Shown piece after piece: positions 61,265 to 64,000 of a stretch of 64,000 bases of DNA. Within the stretch, counting starts at the first letter, position 1, and each line of letters begins with the position of its first letter. The position numbers were made by a program, and so were the translations under genes. Origin of the DNA: Microbacterium hibisci (GTDB lineage: Bacteria > Actinomycetota > Actinomycetes > Actinomycetales > Microbacteriaceae); the NCBI RefSeq assembly GCF_015278255.1, contig NZ_JADIJC010000003.1:62001-126000 (forward strand), given 5' to 3'. A model generated the notes under the pieces. That model was not told the origin of the DNA and did not search any database. It worked only from the letters and a program-made list of their open reading frames with translations.

Positions 61265-61427
61265 GTGACACTTCCTGTGCGGATAATCCTGCGGGTTCTT
61301 TCAGCTTCGCGGCTCCCCGGGGCCGGGACCCCCCACGCAGACTGGGCTAGGCTTAACCGACGCGTGTGTCGGCACTCGAGCCCCGCGCGTATCCCAGAAC
61401 TTCACCGATGAAAGCAGGCGATTCAGC
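61265..61427. other. Divergent intergenic region upstream of kgd
   Basis: 163 bases with no gene. A TAGGCT hexamer at 61348-61353 is the best -10 candidate for kgd; no clear -35 is seen. The leader to the GTG is about 70 nt and includes AAAGCAGG near the start codon. Confidence 0.4.
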
Positions 61428-64000
61428 GTGTCGAGCCAGGTGACGGGCGTCGGGGTTTCGAACGAGGGAGAGTTCGGAGCCAACGAGTGGCTCGTCGAGG
61501 AGCTGTACGAACAGTTCAAGATCGACCGGAACTCCGTCGACAAGGCATGGTGGCCCGTCCTCGAGGCCTACCATCCTGCCGACGGCACGGCACCCGCGGC
61601 GGCGACCGCCCCGGCGGAGACGGCCCCGGCCGCAGCTCCCGCCGGCGGGCAGGCTCCGGCCGCCGCTGTTCCGGCGGCCCCGGTCTCCGAGGCCGCACAG
61701 CCCGCGGCCACCGAGCCGCGGCCCGTGACCGCACCGATCCCCGTGATCGGCGCGCAGCCGGTCGCCCGCACCACCGCGCGCCCGGCCGCTCCGCAGCCGA
61801 TCCCGGCGCAGGCGCCGAAGGTGTCGCCGTCCGCCGCCGACGGCGACGTGGACGCCGACGTCGTCACGACGCTCCGCGGCCTGCCGAAGACCCTCGCGGC
61901 CAACATGGATGAGTCGCTCACGGTCCCGACCGCGACCAGCGTCCGCACCGTGCCGGCGAAGCTGATGATCGACAACCGCATCGTCATCAACAACCACATG
62001 GCCCGCACCCGCGGTGGCAAGGTCAGCTTCACGCACCTCATCGGCTGGGCGATCATCCAGGCGCTCAAGGAGTTCCCGAGCCAAAACGTCTTCTACGCCG
62101 AGATCGACGACAAGCCGTCGCTCGTGGCACCGGCGCACGTCAACCTCGGCATCGCGATCGACCTCCCCAAGCCCGACGGCACGCGTGCGCTGCTCGTGCC
62201 GAGCATCAAGCGCGCCGAGCAGCTGACCTTCAACGAGTACCTCACGACGTACGAGGACCTCGTCACCCGTGCCCGCGGCAACAAGCTGACCGCTGCGGAC
62301 TTCCAGGGCACCACGATCTCGCTGACCAACCCCGGCGGCATCGGCACCGTCCACTCGGTGCCGCGCCTCATGAAGGGCCAGGGCTGCATCGTCGGCGCGG
62401 GCGCCCTCGAGTACCCCGCCGAGTTCCAGGGCGCGAGCGACAAGACGCTGAACGAGCTGGCGATCGGCAAGACGATCACGCTCACGAGCACGTACGACCA
62501 CCGCGTGATCCAGGGTGCGGGCTCGGGCGAGTTCCTCAAGAAGGTGCACGAGCTGCTCATCGGCCAGCGCGGCTTCTACGAGGGCATCTTCGCCGCCCTG
62601 CGCATCCCCTACGCCCCGATCCACTGGGCGGCCGACATCAACGTCGACCTCGCCGAGCGCGTCGACAAGCAGGCGCGCGTGCAGGAGCTCATCAACTCGT
62701 TCCGCGTCCGCGGCCACCTCATGGCCGACGTCGACCCGCTCGAGTACGTGCAGCGCACGCACCCCGACCTCGAGATCGAGAGCCACGGCCTGACCTTCTG
62801 GGATCTCGACCGCGAGTTCGTCACGGGCGGATTCGGCGGCAAGCGCCAGATGAAGCTGCGCGACATCCTCGGCGTGCTCCGCGACTCGTACTGCCGCACC
62901 ATCGGCATCGAGTACATGCACATCCAGGACCCGACCCAGCGCGCGTGGTTCCAGGAGAACGTCGAGGTCAAGTACCAGAAGCCGGGCCACGACGAGCAGC
63001 TGCGCATCCTCGACAAGCTGAACCAGGCCGAGGCGTTCGAGACCTTCCTGCAGACCAAGTACGTCGGCCAGAAGCGCTTCAGCCTCGAGGGCGGCGAGTC
63101 GCTGATCCCGCTGCTCGACGAGATCCTGCAGGGTGCGGCCGAGGCGGGCCTCGACGGCGCCGCGATCGGCATGGCGCACCGCGGCCGCCTGAACGTGCTG
63201 ACCAACATCGCCGGCAAGACCTACGGCCAGGTGTTCCGCGAGTTCGAGGGGTCGGTCGCGATCGGCTCGAAGAGCGGGTCCGGTGACGTCAAGTACCACC
63301 TGGGCACCGAGGGCACCTTCGTCGCCGACAACCAGGCCGAGCTGCCGGTGTACCTCGCCGCGAACCCCTCGCACCTCGAGACGGTCGACGGCGTGCTCGA
63401 GGGCATCGTGCGCGCCAAGCAGGACCGCAAGCCGATCGGAAGCTTCACGTGGCTGCCGATCCTCGTGCACGGCGACGCGGCCTTCGCCGGGCAGGGCGTC
63501 GTCGTCGAGACGCTGCAGATGTCGCAGCTGCGCGGCTACCGCACCGGCGGCACCGTGCACGTCGTGGTCAACAACCAGGTCGGCTTCACGACCACCCCCA
63601 CCGACGCGCGCACGTCGGTGTACGCCACCGACGTGGCCAAGACGATCCAGGCGCCGATCTTCCACGTGAACGGCGACGACCCCGAGGCCGTCACCCGCGT
63701 CGCCCAGCTGGCCTTCGCGTACCGTGAGCGGTTCCACCGCGACGTCGTGGTCGACCTCGTCTGCTACCGCCGACGGGGCCACAACGAGGGCGACGACCCG
63801 TCGATGACGCAGCCGCTGATGACGAACCTCATCGAGGCGAAGCGCTCCGTGCGCCGCCTGTACACCGAGGCTCTCGTCGGTCGCGGCGACATCACCGAGG
63901 AGGAGTACGAGAAGGCCAAGCAGGACTTCCAGAACCGCCTCGAGATCGCCTTCGCCGAGACGCACGCGGCCGAGACCGGCTCGTCGCCGGTGATGGTCGC
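61428..64000 (+). CDS. kgd: Multifunctional 2-oxoglutarate dehydrogenase / decarboxylase, N-terminal 857 codons
   Basis: The fused E1/E2-like enzyme of actinobacteria that feeds 2-oxoglutarate into succinyl-CoA or acts as a decarboxylase. The N-terminus has [15 protein letters not shown] (E1o-type), then an Ala/Pro-rich linker (about 45-130), the catalytic acyltransferase core ([20 protein letters not shown]; active-site [12 protein letters not shown]), and then the E1 thiamine-diphosphate part ([40 protein letters not shown]). The gene is cut by the window end; full-length homologues are about 1,230 residues. The GTG at 61428 was chosen because [17 protein letters not shown] aligns with known starts. 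Confidence 0.95.
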   Translation, partial: MSSQVTGVGVSNEGEFGANEWLVEELYEQFKIDRNSVDKAWWPVLEAYHPADGTAPAAATAPAETAPAAAPAGGQAPAAAVPAAPVSEAAQPAATEPRPVTAPIPVIGAQPVARTTARPAAPQPIPAQAPKVSPSAADGDVDADVVTTLRGLPKTLAANMDESLTVPTATSVRTVPAKLMIDNRIVINNHMARTRGGKVSFTHLIGWAIIQALKEFPSQNVFYAEIDDKPSLVAPAHVNLGIAIDLPKPDGTRALLVPSIKRAEQLTFNEYLTTYEDLVTRARGNKLTAADFQGTTISLTNPGGIGTVHSVPRLMKGQGCIVGAGALEYPAEFQGASDKTLNELAIGKTITLTSTYDHRVIQGAGSGEFLKKVHELLIGQRGFYEGIFAALRIPYAPIHWAADINVDLAERVDKQARVQELINSFRVRGHLMADVDPLEYVQRTHPDLEIESHGLTFWDLDREFVTGGFGGKRQMKLRDILGVLRDSYCRTIGIEYMHIQDPTQRAWFQENVEVKYQKPGHDEQLRILDKLNQAEAFETFLQTKYVGQKRFSLEGGESLIPLLDEILQGAAEAGLDGAAIGMAHRGRLNVLTNIAGKTYGQVFREFEGSVAIGSKSGSGDVKYHLGTEGTFVADNQAELPVYLAANPSHLETVDGVLEGIVRAKQDRKPIGSFTWLPILVHGDAAFAGQGVVVETLQMSQLRGYRTGGTVHVVVNNQVGFTTTPTDARTSVYATDVAKTIQAPIFHVNGDDPEAVTRVAQLAFAYRERFHRDVVVDLVCYRRRGHNEGDDPSMTQPLMTNLIEAKRSVRRLYTEALVGRGDITEEEYEKAKQDFQNRLEIAFAETHAAETGSSPVMV

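Overview
The window is high-GC (roughly 70 %) actinobacterial chromosome. Gene order and protein content point to the family Microbacteriaceae, most likely Microbacterium or a close relative. Evidence: the argS-lysA-hom-thrC-thrB-rho-prfA cluster, a Kgd-type 2-oxoglutarate dehydrogenase, a GuaB1-type IMPDH relative, DUF3097, DUF6766 and DUF7882 family proteins, a DtxR-type iron box, and many genes that appear to start without a leader. I see no integrase, transposase, phage structural gene, CRISPR array or rRNA. One tRNA gene (Arg, anticodon CCG) is present. Assignments rest on reading motifs and family resemblance; no database search was run.

Layout. 1-1009: the N-terminal part of an AAA/LuxR-type regulator and a small holin-like membrane protein. 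1060-12017 (minus): translation termination (prfA), transcription termination (rho) and an aspartate-family amino acid operon reading argS, DUF2993, lysA, hom, thrC, thrB. 12140-16183: a transglutaminase-like protein, an SGNH hydrolase, tRNA-Arg and small membrane or hypothetical proteins, including a DUF6766 protein made of two repeats. 16228-19558 (minus): a sugar ABC importer (binding protein plus two permeases, no ATPase). 20149-26925 (minus): transport and envelope genes, namely a CDF-type transporter coupled to a solute-binding-like lipoprotein, a frameshifted SulP permease, MscS, an SMR exporter behind a probable guanidine-III riboswitch, a CPBP protein and TrmB. 27080-34442: DUF3097, a TPM protein plus PspA, an arginase-family protein overlapping an HExxH protein, a SIP-domain protein behind a DtxR-like box, a phosphatase and an AhpD-like protein. 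34510-42165 (plus): an alpha/beta hydrolase, a complete five-gene peptide/nickel-type ABC importer, and an M4 protease of protealysin type overlapping its emfourin-like inhibitor. 42208-45226 (minus): a compact GNAT, ung, AlaX, SDR operon. 45385-48317: methionine synthesis (metY, metX). 48402-55841: a haem peroxidase of the animal-type superfamily, Nudix, MFS, thiamine-binding, glycosyltransferase-like, NAD(P)HX dehydratase and an Old Yellow Enzyme. 56049-64000: two CNNM/HlyC membrane proteins, a YihY protein, GuaB1, and the start of kgd.

How the parts work together. lysA/hom/thrC/thrB and metX/metY are the branches of aspartate-family amino acid synthesis. TPM plus PspA, MscS, YihY and the CNNM proteins form an envelope and stress theme. 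The most noteworthy regulatory features are the guanidine-III riboswitch in front of the SMR gene, the DtxR box in front of the SIP gene, and a recurring layout in which a -10 hexamer sits 6 nt before the start codon (about 14 genes). A GACGGATGCCGC-type word recurs throughout and builds several intergenic terminators and one perfect hairpin inside a gene. The best candidates for little-described systems are the CDF plus lipoprotein pair (20149-21605), the arginase-like plus HExxH pair (31299-32587) and the DUF6766 cluster (14846-15648).
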